Assembly (NCBI GenBank): GCA_029240815.1
Contig: JARDZO010000016.1
Span: 1 to 53,892 of the forward strand
From: Brevibacillus sp.
GTDB lineage: Bacteria > Bacillota > Bacilli > Brevibacillales > Brevibacillaceae
Reading direction: 5' to 3'
DNA length: 53,892 bases
Positions 23,425 to 32,755 of the stretch are shown piece after piece (position 1 is the first letter of the stretch; every line of letters begins with the position of its first letter). The translations under genes and the position numbers were made by a program. The notes under the pieces were generated by a model. It made no database searches, had not been told where the DNA came from, and worked only from the letters and a program-made list of their open reading frames with translations.

Positions 23425-24558
23425 ATGAGTCACGCCAAACGTACAGAAAAGATGAAAGCGCTGATGGAAGTACACGATCTGAAAGCCATCGTGCTCACTT
23501 CACCGAACAATCAGCATTATGTTAGTGGCTACAAAGCGATTACGTATTCCCGCCCGCTCTTTTATATTCTCACACGGGACGAAAGCGCATTTGTTGTACC
23601 AGGATTGGAAGAAGAACACGCCCGACACGTCGCCAAGGTGGATCGCGTCATCGTGTATTACGAGCATCCAGAGATGGCTGACCAAGGAACGAATCCGGTT
23701 GCGTCCTTGCTGGGATATTTGCAGGCAATCGGGCAGGGTGGAAAAGTGGGTGTCGAATTTAACGCCGTGTCGATGAAGCTGGAAAAAGCCTTGCTGGAAG
23801 CTGGCTGGGAGCTCGTCGATGTCTCCCCAGACCTTTTGAACTGTCGCGTGGTCAAAGATTCAGAGGAGCTGGATACTCTGCGTCGAGCTGGTGATTTGGT
23901 GAGTCTGGCAGTTCGCACCTCGCTGGATGCGGTAGCCCCTGGCGTGACGGAGCTCGAGATTGACCAGCAGGGACACAAAGCCGCTTTTGAGGAAGTCTCC
24001 CGCCTCTATCCAAATACGATAGCGGGTGTCAATGCGATGACCCCTTCAGGTATCGAACGTTCGGTCATGCCTCACGTGTATTCCAATACGAGAAAGCTGG
24101 AAAGAGGCGACATCCTGATTCACACCCATCATGTCGTGTTGAACGGGTACATCGCAGAGTGCGAGCGGACTTGCTTTGTCGGAGAAGCCAGCGACAGGCA
24201 AAAAGAAGCTTTTTCGGTCATGCTTGCCGCACAACAGGCAGCATTTGACACCATCAAAGCAGGAGTACCGATGTGTGAGGTAGACCTCGCTGCTCGCGCT
24301 GTCATTCAAAAAGCTGATTTTGGTGAATATGCGATCCACAGAACCGGACATAGCATGGGACTGGATGTTCATGAGCCCCCCTTCTTCCGATTCGACGAGA
24401 AAGCTGTTTTGGAAGAAGGAATGGTCTTTACCGTAGAGCCAGGATTCTACGTCCCAGGATTGGGAGGCTTCCGTCACTCCGATACCGTGATTGTCACAAA
24501 GGATGGCTATGAATTAAACACGCACGTTGCAAGCGATTTAGAAAGCATGATTTTGTAG
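23425..24558 (+). CDS. M24-family (creatinase/prolidase-fold) hydrolase with atypical metal site
   Basis: 377 residues: N-terminal creatinase domain (1-145) and C-terminal pita-bread domain. Compared with prolidase, the five metal ligands Asp, Asp, His, Glu, Glu read Thr234, Glu245, His309 (HRTGHSMGLDVHEPP), Glu338 (TVEPGFY) and Ser352 (GFRHSDT). Two are lost and one is changed. This resembles the metal-free creatinase branch more than true Xaa-Pro peptidases, so an amidinohydrolase, ectoine-hydrolase-like or other C-N hydrolase activity is plausible. ATG 23425 has AGGAGG seven bases upstream. It is cotranscribed with the broken MFS gene, suggesting the carrier once imported its substrate. 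Confidence 0.85.
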   Translation: MSHAKRTEKMKALMEVHDLKAIVLTSPNNQHYVSGYKAITYSRPLFYILTRDESAFVVPGLEEEHARHVAKVDRVIVYYEHPEMADQGTNPVASLLGYLQAIGQGGKVGVEFNAVSMKLEKALLEAGWELVDVSPDLLNCRVVKDSEELDTLRRAGDLVSLAVRTSLDAVAPGVTELEIDQQGHKAAFEEVSRLYPNTIAGVNAMTPSGIERSVMPHVYSNTRKLERGDILIHTHHVVLNGYIAECERTCFVGEASDRQKEAFSVMLAAQQAAFDTIKAGVPMCEVDLAARAVIQKADFGEYAIHRTGHSMGLDVHEPPFFRFDEKAVLEEGMVFTVEPGFYVPGLGGFRHSDTVIVTKDGYELNTHVASDLESMIL

Positions 24559-24584
24559 CTCGTAACTTTCTCCCCTTTCTGTGT

Positions 24585-24941
24585 GTGTCTGCCTACCGGT
24601 ACATCACGCTAGGGAACAATTCGAAAGATGACATTCCCCCAGTAGTGATAATACCTCCCGAAGTACAAGAGGTTATGCTGCAGGAGTTAGATAATGCGTA
24701 CCGGGATTATTTCTACGGTATAGCGGACAGTCCAAAGCTTTATATTCACCCCGCTTCTAGTGCTTCAGTGGAATACATGAATATCCGACAATACAGCTTT
24801 ATGAAAAAGAATGGTGCTCCGTATCCAATCAGAGTTCTCCATTACGATGATGAACGCGAACCAAAGCAGATTGACATGTTCGAGATTGGAGGATGCGGCT
24901 GCCTTTTCGATTCAGACATGAATGATTGCTTTGTGACTTGA
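24585..24941 (+). CDS. Uncharacterised 118-residue reading frame, possibly a gene remnant
   Basis: The frame opens at GTG 24585 but no ribosome site precedes it; an in-frame ATG at 24675 also lacks good spacing. The product is hydrophilic and reads as plausible protein (VVIIPPEVQEVMLQELDNAYRDYF..., RVLHYDDEREPKQIDMFEIG), ending in a Cys-rich tail GGCGCLFDSDMNDCFVT. No family is recognised. It may be a small cytoplasmic protein or the 3' part of a decayed gene. A degraded copy of its last codons occurs at 26120-26188. Codon-level plausibility is the only support. Confidence 0.35.
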   Translation: MSAYRYITLGNNSKDDIPPVVIIPPEVQEVMLQELDNAYRDYFYGIADSPKLYIHPASSASVEYMNIRQYSFMKKNGAPYPIRVLHYDDEREPKQIDMFEIGGCGCLFDSDMNDCFVT

Positions 24942-25001
24942 ACCATATATTTGCCGCATGCAAGCTAATCCTTCAAATAACTTTAGGCCATGAAGAGGAA
25001 A

Positions 25002-25043
25002 TGAAAAAAGAGCGTTAGCTGTGTAAGCTAAAACTCTTTTTTC
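25002..25043. terminator. Bidirectional terminator
   Basis: TGAAAAAAGAG with TTAGCT pairs with AGCTAA and CTCTTTTTTCA around a short GTGTA loop. A- and T-runs lie on both sides. It ends the SLH-like gene on the minus strand and whatever is transcribed from the left. Confidence 0.88.
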
Positions 25044-25067
25044 ATGTGCTGTCTAGACTGTTTCCAC

Positions 25068-25736
25068 TTATTGCTGAGCTGGGAGTGTACGTGCCTTGAC
25101 ATACTCAAGTGCATTTTTGATAAGCTCGGCAGACTCTTTTCGGCTAATCTCGCCTTTTGGATTGAAATTACCTTTTTCATCGATCTTGGTGAAGCCGAGT
25201 GCAAGTGCTCGCTGAATCGTACCTTGGTAGGCAATATTTAGTTCGCTTTCATCTGCTATCTTAGCTGGAACCACGTTAATCATGGGGAGAGCGTTCTTGG
25301 ATTCCATTACGTGCATCAGTTGATATACAAACTCTTCTTTTGTCCACATTTTATTTGGATCAAGGTCAGCAGGTAATTCAAAGCCTTGATTCGCCGCAAT
25401 GATTAAAGCATTTGCATACCAGGCGTTATTGTTCGCATTCTTGTAGTAATCGCTAGCAACTGGCATTTTCAAAAAACGAACTCCATCAAGATTTAAGTCA
25501 AATGCATTGACGATCAGTTGAATTCCTTCGGCTGTAGTAATCGTAGCTTCCGGCAGGAAAAAGTCGGCTGCCAACTCATCTTGATTCTGGCTATCAACCA
25601 TGATATGCACAGTATCTTTATCAACGGTAGTGTTTTGGTCCGTGTAGTAAGTAGCAGCTGAAGCGCCATGCTGCAAGAAACCTACAGCCAGAATTGCGCA
25701 AGTAGAAAGTGCGAGGATAGTACGGTTCATTTTCAT
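25068..25736 (-). CDS. Secreted SLH-domain-like protein
   Basis: About 222 residues. A signal peptide (MKMNRTILALSTCAILAVGFLQHGASA) is followed by at least two SLH-like repeats. One is around 60-130 with YYKNANNNAWYANALIIAANQGFELPADLDPNKMWTKEEF in short form. A second is AYQGTIQRALALGF...FNPKGEISRKESAELIKNAL. SLH modules bind pyruvylated secondary cell-wall polymer, so the protein is probably surface-attached or periplasm-like. I chose ATG 25736, with AAAGGTGG nine bases upstream. Monocistronic; the terminator follows. Confidence 0.85.
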   Translation of the reverse strand: MKMNRTILALSTCAILAVGFLQHGASAATYYTDQNTTVDKDTVHIMVDSQNQDELAADFFLPEATITTAEGIQLIVNAFDLNLDGVRFLKMPVASDYYKNANNNAWYANALIIAANQGFELPADLDPNKMWTKEEFVYQLMHVMESKNALPMINVVPAKIADESELNIAYQGTIQRALALGFTKIDEKGNFNPKGEISRKESAELIKNALEYVKARTLPAQQ

Positions 25737-26287
25737 GGTAGAGACCACCTTTTCTTTTGGGTTGTTGTTTTGTTTGAATGATGTTCAAGGGGAACCATTT
25801 CTAGCAATACGTCAGTCATCCCTGTATTTTCTGATCATTTTAAAGCCACCTTAAGTACTACCTGTATCTGCAAGCGTCATGATGTTTGCTAGGTTGTCAG
25901 TTTCCCCACCTTAGCTTCCATGTTGTAAGTTACTATTCTTTAGACGGTGACAATTCGTAAGTGTTACACGAAATTTTACTGATTTATTTTTTTGTTTTTA
26001 TGTCCGGCTCGGGGAACATTCCTGACCGTTTTTTTCGTGCTCTATTTACCTTCACCCCTCCTATGACAATTAAGTATGTTGTGTACATTCTGACGACATC
26101 TATTTGATAAACGTTTCACATGTACGAGATTGGAGGATGCTCAGGGCTTTTCACTTGCGATGTCGGAAGAAGCAGCAAAAGAACTTGAGGGAGCCATGAG
26201 TGTCATAAACTTGGCTTTTTAGACGGAATTGATTGTTCACTCAATTGGCGGGTAGCATCACCTTACATTCTTGGCGGGACCACCCAA
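25737..26287. other. Gene-poor stretch upstream of the SLH-like gene
   Basis: 551 bases with no convincing gene on either strand. It holds the leader of the SLH-like gene, AT-rich tracts near 25980-26010 and a short decayed coding remnant at 26120-26188. I see no RNA gene, insertion sequence or long inverted repeat in it. Confidence 0.6.
26120..26188 (+). pseudogene. Short remnant resembling the end of the 24585-24941 frame
   Basis: The 22-codon frame MYEIGGCSGLFTCDV... matches MFEIGGCGCLFDSDM... at 24876. At DNA level the first 33 bases are identical at about 27 positions, including GAGATTGGAGGATGC. Upstream similarity stops at the ATG. It looks like a decayed duplicate 1.2 kb away. Confidence 0.5.
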
Positions 26288-26330
26288 ATAAAAAAAACCT
26301 CCCTTTCAACATAAAGGAAGAAAAGGGAGG
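26288..26330 (-). terminator. Terminator of the sigma-54 operon
   Basis: On the minus strand CCTCCCTTT (complement of 26322-26330) pairs with AAAGGGAGG, followed by a run of eight T. It lies directly after the last gene of the eight-gene operon. Confidence 0.88.
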
Positions 26331-26341
26331 CATGCACCTTC

Positions 26342-27094
26342 CTACGCCAGCTCTCCACCATCAATCGGAATGTGCTGACCAGTGATATACGCTGCCTCTG
26401 CGGATGCTAAAAACGCATACAAACCTGCTACTTCTTCCGGCCGGGCATGTCTTTTTAAGGGGATTTTTTCGTTCACCCGCTCCAGCATCTCCGGGGTATA
26501 TTCAGCAAGCTGCATCGGTGTGAGAACGTATCCAGGACAAACCGTATTGACCCGAATGGTCGGTGCGAGCTCCAACGCCATTGTTCTAGCCAAGAGGTTG
26601 ACCCCAGCTTTCGATGCATTGTAGTCCGCATAATACGGATGTCCAACCAGCCCATTTGTTGAGGCTGTCATCAAAATCACCCCATGTCCTTGGGCAAGCA
26701 TCCGCTTTGCAGCCTGCTGTGCGGTGTAAAAGATGCCATCCAGATTAATCCCGAGCACGTTTCTCCACTGTTCCGGGGTAATTTCAATAAATTTCGCTCT
26801 TACGCTGATTCCAGCGTTGGCGATAAGAATATCTACTCCGTCCATTAAGGAATCGATCTTTGCAAAGGCAGCGCCAACTTCATCTGGGCAGCTCACATCC
26901 GCAACTACTCCATGTCTAATGGCTGAATATTCCTTCAACGTATGTTGGAGCCTATCTTCATGATTATCGATGATGGTTACGACTGACCCTTCTTCCGCGA
27001 ATCGAATAGCCGTGGCAAGACCGATCCCGCTTGCTCCCCCTGTGATAACCACTCGTTTATTGCTCAGGCTGTCCGCGTATTTTCCTGTCACCAT
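26342..27094 (-). CDS. SDR-family oxidoreductase (last gene of sigma-54 operon)
   Basis: 250 residues of classical short-chain dehydrogenase. The cofactor motif is TGGASGIGLATAIRF, then NAGIS, the catalytic Ser in ILMTASTNG, Tyr and Lys in YADYNASKAGVN, and NTVCPGYVLTP. A terminal GG-IPIDGGELA is present. It probably oxidises an alcohol or reduces a keto group in the pathway of this operon. AGGAGAGG sits eight bases before ATG 27094, 14 bases after the RocB-like gene. The operon also starts with an SDR, so two redox steps at carbinol carbons are likely. Confidence 0.9.
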   Translation of the reverse strand: MVTGKYADSLSNKRVVITGGASGIGLATAIRFAEEGSVVTIIDNHEDRLQHTLKEYSAIRHGVVADVSCPDEVGAAFAKIDSLMDGVDILIANAGISVRAKFIEITPEQWRNVLGINLDGIFYTAQQAAKRMLAQGHGVILMTASTNGLVGHPYYADYNASKAGVNLLARTMALELAPTIRVNTVCPGYVLTPMQLAEYTPEMLERVNEKIPLKRHARPEEVAGLYAFLASAEAAYITGQHIPIDGGELA

Positions 27095-27108
27095 GTTACG
27101 ATCCTCTC

Positions 27109-28764
27109 CTATCCCAACAATCTACGAATCACTTCATTTGTAATATTCGGGACAATTTCCGTGGAGTATTGCAATTCCATCCGCTCGTACTTCTTATGAG
27201 CGTCATAACCGTAGGGGCCGATGTTGATAGCTGGCACATTGATGTCCCGAATGTCTTGATAATCAACGAAGTGCTTGGTACCCCATCCGGGATTGTTTTC
27301 GGCAACCGCAAGAATCCCCTCATCATCGTCACTTAATGCCACGCAGCTCATGTCACAAATATAAGGAAAGAAATTTCTTGTCACGATGGGGTGCTGATAA
27401 TGTGGTTGCACCTGTTCCACCGCTTGCTCCAGCGCATGTAACAAATGTTGTTCGCGTTCATTTTTACCTGTCAGCTCAATGCGCGGGGAATAGAGTGATG
27501 AATAAAACAGAATGATCGCTGGGCTCTTATCTTTCATCCAATTCCATTCCTCTTCCACGACCCGCGCCGCAAACATGCGTGTATCGAGACTTTTATCCAA
27601 AAGCAGCTTGGCTTTGAACTCCTTCATATGCTGCATAAATGCTTCTCCGTTCTCTTCCGCAAGCAATTTCTTCATGTCCTCGTAGATGAGCACTCTCGTT
27701 TTCCACGGCAATTCCCGTGAAGGTTCGCCGATGCGCTCACAGTATTTTCGATAGCGCTCCTGCAAGGTGTTCAAGGCATTCGCAAAAGCGATTTCTGCTT
27801 GCTCCTTCAGCATGACAAGCACGTCCTTGGGTGACCACGATTGGATAAAGAAATTATAGTAGACGTAAGCAGAAAGAGCAGTCTGTACCGTATAGGAGGG
27901 CTTCAAATCCGTTTGCTTTAACGAAACCGGAGGGGCTGGGATCTCTCCCAATGATTCATCGCATAAATCAGGATTATAGCTGATTTGCCTCGTTAGCTCT
28001 GCTGCTAGAAAGTTGGGGTCTAACCCTTCAAAGCTGGAGCCAACATGGGTTTCTGCACCTGTAATGAAAAAGGAGGGCAGCAGTTTCCCGATTGTTCCTT
28101 TGTAAATATAACGATTCTCGTCACCTTCATAGCGAGGAGCCACAAAGTCTGAATTAATGAGCGCAATATAATCAAACTGATGCTCCTCTCTCCATCTTTT
28201 CAAATCCTTGAGAGCAGACAAGACACCCTGCGAGCTGACTTCCTCGTCGCACTCTGCCAAGAACACGAGATTGCCAGCAAGTTCTTCGGGGTGCTCGGAA
28301 TAGTAGTTTAGTAGATGAACATGGCTGGCAACACCACTTTTCATATCTAAAACACCGCGTCCAAAGTGCCACTCGCCTGAATGCAGCTGTTCCTTTACAA
28401 GCTCTGGCAATCGTTCATCCTGTAGCGCTTCCATCAGTTCACCAGGATAACAAGCCTTGTCTTTTAAATGGCTGTAATCCTCAATGCCAACCGTGTCGAT
28501 GTGCCCCATTAAAATAACGGTTTTGTTACTTTGCTCTTTCGTTCCTTTGACAAAGGCCAAGACGTTGAAGCGCTCGTATTCATCATTCACCGTGCGTGGC
28601 ATAATCAGATGAGAAGGATTTTTTTGAAAATAGGGAAAGGAAGCGAGTAAATCATGCAAGCTCTTTGCGATAGCAATTTCACCGGTGGTATTGACAACGC
28701 TTTCAATTTTTACTAATTCATCGGTGATTCGGAGTACTTCATTTCGGCATGACAACATTTTCAC
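27109..28764 (-). CDS. RocB-like M20-family hydrolase
   Basis: 551 residues, close in length to Bacillus RocB. It has M20 features: His/Asp in ILMGHIDTVG, Asp in GRGVLDMKSG, a Glu pair in LAECDEEVSS, the substrate-domain GAETHVGSSFEG and a C-terminal region specific to RocB. RocB is encoded with arginine/ornithine catabolism genes in Bacillus and is a predicted zinc hydrolase of amide bonds. Here no rocA, D, E or F is present. GTG 28764 has AGGAG seven bases upstream. In context it could release an amino acid from an N-substituted form imported by the adjacent ABC transporter. Confidence 0.85.
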   Translation of the reverse strand: MKMLSCRNEVLRITDELVKIESVVNTTGEIAIAKSLHDLLASFPYFQKNPSHLIMPRTVNDEYERFNVLAFVKGTKEQSNKTVILMGHIDTVGIEDYSHLKDKACYPGELMEALQDERLPELVKEQLHSGEWHFGRGVLDMKSGVASHVHLLNYYSEHPEELAGNLVFLAECDEEVSSQGVLSALKDLKRWREEHQFDYIALINSDFVAPRYEGDENRYIYKGTIGKLLPSFFITGAETHVGSSFEGLDPNFLAAELTRQISYNPDLCDESLGEIPAPPVSLKQTDLKPSYTVQTALSAYVYYNFFIQSWSPKDVLVMLKEQAEIAFANALNTLQERYRKYCERIGEPSRELPWKTRVLIYEDMKKLLAEENGEAFMQHMKEFKAKLLLDKSLDTRMFAARVVEEEWNWMKDKSPAIILFYSSLYSPRIELTGKNEREQHLLHALEQAVEQVQPHYQHPIVTRNFFPYICDMSCVALSDDDEGILAVAENNPGWGTKHFVDYQDIRDINVPAINIGPYGYDAHKKYERMELQYSTEIVPNITNEVIRRLLG

Positions 28765-28823
28765 GGCACACTCCTTTTTATAAAAGCAAGCAATAGGGCG
28801 ATCAGGTTACCTCCATCACCAAT

Positions 28824-29546
28824 CTACAAGACTTGTTGCAGAAAGCGGCGCGTCCGCTCATGTTGGGGTTGGGTAAAGAAGACCGTCGGGTGACCTTCTT
28901 CAATCATGTGCCCATCTGCCAACATGATCACGCGGTCTGCCACTTCCCGCGCAAAGCCCATCTCATGCGTCACAACAATCATTGTCATGCCCTCTTTCAC
29001 GAGATCCTTCATCGTCTGAAGTACCTCGCCAACCAGCTCCGGATCCAGCGCCGAAGTAGGTTCGTCAAACAGCATCACGTCCGGATCCATCGCCAGCGCT
29101 CTGGCAATCGCGACACGTTGTTTTTGCCCTCCTGATAATTGATCGGGATAATGATCCGCTTTATCGGTCAAGCCTACTTTCTTCAAAAGCTGCAACGCTT
29201 TGTCTGTTGCTTCTTGCTTGCTTTTTTTCTTCACGTGCACAGGCGCTTCAATCACGTTCTCCAGGACTGTCATATGGGGAAACAGATTAAAATGCTGAAA
29301 CACCATTCCCATATGCTCCCGCACCTTGTTCAGGTCCGTTTTTTGTGTATCAATCACCTGTCCGTTTATTTCAATCTCTCCGCCGCTATTCATTTCCAAA
29401 AAGTTCAGACATCTCAGCAATGTGCTTTTCCCTGATCCACTCGCTCCAATCAGTACCACTACCTCCGACTTCTTGATTTCTAAGGAAATGTTTTTCAAAA
29501 CTTGCACGTCGCCAAACGATTTCACGAGATTTCGCACCTTGATCAT
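28824..29546 (-). CDS. Polar amino-acid ABC transporter, ATP-binding protein
   Basis: 240 residues. Walker [10 protein letters not shown], the Q-loop in [12 protein letters not shown], signature [15 protein letters not shown], Walker [13 protein letters not shown] and H-switch VVTHEMGFA. GlnQ/HisP family. It overlaps the permease gene by four bases (ATGA). It energises uptake by the permease and lipoprotein encoded upstream. Confidence 0.93.
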   Translation of the reverse strand: MIKVRNLVKSFGDVQVLKNISLEIKKSEVVVLIGASGSGKSTLLRCLNFLEMNSGGEIEINGQVIDTQKTDLNKVREHMGMVFQHFNLFPHMTVLENVIEAPVHVKKKSKQEATDKALQLLKKVGLTDKADHYPDQLSGGQKQRVAIARALAMDPDVMLFDEPTSALDPELVGEVLQTMKDLVKEGMTMIVVTHEMGFAREVADRVIMLADGHMIEEGHPTVFFTQPQHERTRRFLQQVL

Positions 29547-30277
29547 GCCGTGGTCCCCTCTCGCAATTTCTCGTCTCTTCTTTTCGCTTTGCCCCTCTTC
29601 GCTTCCTTCTGTTTCCCGACATCCAATCTCTTCTCCAGCTTGTTGACGAGAACCGTGAAGATGAAGACGAGCGCTAAGTAATACATGCCGACAACAAAAT
29701 AGGTCTCGAACGGCATATAGTTCTCCGCTTGCACAGACAGAGCGTTGTTAAACAGCTCTGTAACAGCGATGTAGGCAACAAGCGACGAATCCTTTAGACC
29801 GATAATGAATTGGTTGCCAAGCGGGGGAATCGCTCGTTTGAATGCCTGTGGAAGAATAATGCGCCGCATGGCAAGCGCATAGGGCATTCCGAGCGAACGG
29901 GCTGCTTCCATCTGTCCACGATCAGTCGATTGAATGGCTCCACGAAATATTTCAGCGATATAGGCACCGGAGTGAATCCCCAAGGCAAGCGCGCCTGCGG
30001 TAAAGTCGCTTAAGACCAATACACTTGAAATACCGTAGTACAAAAACATGAGCTGAACGATCAAGGGGAGTCCACGTACCAAGAAGATGTACAAGTCAGC
30101 AATCTTCTCTAGAATAAAGATGCCCGATACCTTGAAAAAAGCGAAGATCAGTCCGATGACCGAAGCAATCAGCAAAGAGACAACGGTTAAAGTGACCGTT
30201 ATCCAGGTCGCCTCGAAAAAGGCAAGTCCATGCGTTTGAAAAATGGAGAAGATGCTCTGAAAAAAGGTCATTGCCAT
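29543..30277 (-). CDS. Polar amino-acid ABC transporter, permease
   Basis: 244 residues of HisMQ type: about five membrane helices starting with [23 protein letters not shown], and the EAA loop [35 protein letters not shown] in part (key EAA...G). A long, basic C-terminal tail ([18 protein letters not shown]) is unusual. Only one permease gene is present, so it probably works as a homodimer. ATG 30277 has GAGGGG six bases upstream. Confidence 0.92.
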   Translation of the reverse strand: MAMTFFQSIFSIFQTHGLAFFEATWITVTLTVVSLLIASVIGLIFAFFKVSGIFILEKIADLYIFLVRGLPLIVQLMFLYYGISSVLVLSDFTAGALALGIHSGAYIAEIFRGAIQSTDRGQMEAARSLGMPYALAMRRIILPQAFKRAIPPLGNQFIIGLKDSSLVAYIAVTELFNNALSVQAENYMPFETYFVVGMYYLALVFIFTVLVNKLEKRLDVGKQKEAKRGKAKRRDEKLREGTTA

Positions 30278-30293
30278 TCAACACCCCTCAGAA

Positions 30294-30316
30294 GGTGCGC
30301 CGTTTACCAGCGCACC
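30294..30316 (-). other. Intercistronic hairpin between binding-protein and permease genes
   Basis: GGTGCGC pairs with GCGCACC around nine bases, eight bases after the binding-protein stop. There is no T-run. Such hairpins often protect the upstream mRNA segment and raise binding-protein levels relative to the permease. Confidence 0.6.
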
Positions 30317-30324
30317 ACGTTAGC

Positions 30325-31134
30325 CTATTTCAACAAATTCGTGCCGAACCATTTCACACTGATTTTCTCATAGGTCCCGTCTTCCACCATCGCTTTAATC
30401 GCTTCGTTGATCTTTTTGAGGAGAACGGGATTATCCTTATTTACAGCGATCGCGATGTTCTCTTTCTCCAGTACGTCTCCTACAGACTTGATTTGCAATC
30501 CCTGCTCTTTGATTGCAGAAACCCCGACAATTTTATCGGTGATAACAGCGTCGACACGTCCAGGAACAAGGTCTTGCAAAGCGTAAACGTCACTGGGGTA
30601 CCCTTTGATATCGCTGGTGTATTTCTTAGCTATTTCCTTGTACGTGCTTGCTTGAACGACGCCAATCGTTCGATCCTTCAAATCATCCTTGGTTTTCAAC
30701 GTACCGTTCGTTTGAGCTACAAAGATTTGTCCACCAGAAATATAGTAAGGATCGGTAAAGTCTACCTGCTTGGCGCGCTCTTCTGTAGCAGTCATGCTCC
30801 CGATAATGGCGTCATACTTTTTCCCTTTCAAACCTTGTATAATCGTTTCCCACGGGTTCGTTACCGGATTGGGCTCCAAACCAATTCTTTTGGCAATCTC
30901 ATTTCCAATCTCGACGTCAAAACCCGTCAGGTTCCCACCAGCGTCTTTGTAGTTTAGCGGCTTTAACAAACCGCTCATCGCAAAGGTAAGCTTTCCGTCT
31001 GTTACCAATTCCATTTTTTCTCCGTCCGGCTGTGCTGCTGGCTCGGAAGATGGTGCTGCATTTGAGCCGCAACCGCTTAGCATGGTTAGTACAAGAGAAC
31101 AGACAAGCAATGCTATTGGCAGTTTCTTTTTCAT
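30325..31134 (-). CDS. Amino-acid ABC transporter substrate-binding lipoprotein
   Basis: 269 residues. A lipoprotein signal with lipobox LTMLSGCG (Cys at about 22) is followed by a SBP_bac_3 domain: GKLTFAMSGLLKPLNYKDAGG, GFDVEIGNEIAKRIG, ...TATEERAKQVDFTDPYYISG. The arginine- or carboxylate-binding pattern cannot be resolved by eye. It is anchored outside the membrane and feeds the permease downstream. Confidence 0.92.
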   Translation of the reverse strand: MKKKLPIALLVCSLVLTMLSGCGSNAAPSSEPAAQPDGEKMELVTDGKLTFAMSGLLKPLNYKDAGGNLTGFDVEIGNEIAKRIGLEPNPVTNPWETIIQGLKGKKYDAIIGSMTATEERAKQVDFTDPYYISGGQIFVAQTNGTLKTKDDLKDRTIGVVQASTYKEIAKKYTSDIKGYPSDVYALQDLVPGRVDAVITDKIVGVSAIKEQGLQIKSVGDVLEKENIAIAVNKDNPVLLKKINEAIKAMVEDGTYEKISVKWFGTNLLK

Positions 31135-31155
31135 GAATAGCCCCCATATTCCGAA

Positions 31156-32727
31156 TTATTTGCGTGAGTATTCTCTCTCTGCCTTCTTGAGATAAGCTCT
31201 CCAGGTGATGGCCCATTGCTTCGGGTCATCCAATACAGATTCCTCGATCCTGTGGACAACGCTTGCATGTGGAGCCGTTTTCACGATCTCGGGCTGTTCA
31301 TACGCTTCCTTGGAGATTTGCGTAAGCGCATGGATATATTCATCCAAGTCCTCTTTGGAATATGACTCTGTGGGCTCGAGCGTGAACGGCTGGGGAACCA
31401 CATACGGATGGTGACTGGTCCAGTAGTGCAGACCGAAATCGCACATTCTGCGCTGTACGTCTTCTGTTGTGATCCCCGTTTCTTTCGTCAGCTGCTCCCA
31501 GCTGTAACGTACTTGCTCCAATCGTCTGCCTTTGATATAAGGAGCACTCGCTCCACGAATTTGCGTGATTTTATGGTACAAGTAGTTGTTGTTCAAGACA
31601 GCTACCTTGGCTACTTCTTCCAAACCTTCTGCTCCCAAGCTGCGAATCCAAGCATACGCACGCAGTACCGCTGGTGGAACCCCGTAGAAGCTTCTCACTT
31701 TTCCGATGCTGTGTGCCAAATCCCGTTTGAAAGTGTAGCGCTCCCCATCGAATTCTACGATTGGGCCTGGCAAGAATGGTTCCAGCTCCTTTGATACCCC
31801 AAGCGCACCTGTCGCAGGACCTCCGCACGCATGCGGAATCGAGAATGTCTTGTGCAGATTAAAGAAGCACATGTCAAAGCCTGCGTCTCTCGCACGAGTG
31901 ATACCGAGCAGTCCATTCGCATTGGCTTGATCGTAATAGCAAATTCCCCCTGCCTCATGCACCACTTGGGTAAACTCTTTGATCCGCGGATTGTAAATGC
32001 CTGTATCTTCCGGATTGGCGACGACAAATCCGGCTGTGCGTTCAGACACCACTTGCTTCAGTTCATCGAGATCGGGATAGCCGTCTTTGTCAGGATACAG
32101 CGTAATGATTTTAAAGCCCTTGACTGCCGCTGTCGCTGCCTGCGAAGGATGAGAGAAAATAGTAGTGATGATCTCATCACGCTGCCCGCCTTCTCCCCTC
32201 GACTCATGATAAGCTCTCACAATCGATGCCATCGCAAACAATGCCTGCGTGCCGCTTCCAGGTTGGAAAGAGAAGCTGTCCATCCCTGAAATTTCACGCA
32301 TCGCCAAGTCTAAGCGGTAAGTCATCTCCAGCATCCCTTGTGTCGTCGACTCGTCCTGAAGCGGATGCAATTCTGCCATTTTGGGAGAACGCGCGAACTT
32401 CTCATTCACTTTTGGCGAGTACTTCATCGTACATGTTCCCTGACCCATTTCCACGTTGAAATCAGCGCCTAGTGTCTCTTGAGAAATGCGGAGGTAGTGG
32501 CGCAGGACCCTCATCTGGCCTATTTCAGGCAGATTCGGCAACTGCTTGCGCTCCATGCCCGCAGGGATCTTCGATAGGCCATCTCCGACAACTGCTTCCA
32601 TCTCTTCCTCTACTTTAGGAACCTCTACTCCCTTTTCGCCTGGCTGATGCAGTTCAAAAATAACCGGCTCATCCCACTTGGCCTGGTGGAATTTTCTTAC
32701 TTTATGGTCTCTTGCAATTCGTTTCAT
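31156..32727 (-). CDS. GcvPB-like glycine dehydrogenase subunit 2 (divergent paralogue)
   Basis: 523 residues of PLP fold type I. The cofactor lysine is probably Lys293 in CFFNLHKTFSIPHACGGPATG; the usual GGGG loop after the His is altered to ACGG. It is longer than typical GcvPB (about 490) because of a C-terminal tail. GcvPA and GcvPB together decarboxylate glycine onto lipoyl-GcvH. No gcvT or gcvH is nearby, and the partner gene is equally divergent, so another amino acid or a non-lipoyl acceptor is possible. I chose ATG 32727; an earlier frame overlaps gcvPA. Confidence 0.83.
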   Translation of the reverse strand: MKRIARDHKVRKFHQAKWDEPVIFELHQPGEKGVEVPKVEEEMEAVVGDGLSKIPAGMERKQLPNLPEIGQMRVLRHYLRISQETLGADFNVEMGQGTCTMKYSPKVNEKFARSPKMAELHPLQDESTTQGMLEMTYRLDLAMREISGMDSFSFQPGSGTQALFAMASIVRAYHESRGEGGQRDEIITTIFSHPSQAATAAVKGFKIITLYPDKDGYPDLDELKQVVSERTAGFVVANPEDTGIYNPRIKEFTQVVHEAGGICYYDQANANGLLGITRARDAGFDMCFFNLHKTFSIPHACGGPATGALGVSKELEPFLPGPIVEFDGERYTFKRDLAHSIGKVRSFYGVPPAVLRAYAWIRSLGAEGLEEVAKVAVLNNNYLYHKITQIRGASAPYIKGRRLEQVRYSWEQLTKETGITTEDVQRRMCDFGLHYWTSHHPYVVPQPFTLEPTESYSKEDLDEYIHALTQISKEAYEQPEIVKTAPHASVVHRIEESVLDDPKQWAITWRAYLKKAEREYSRK

Positions 32728-32755
32728 CCTGCCATCGTTCCTTTCTCTATGGTTT

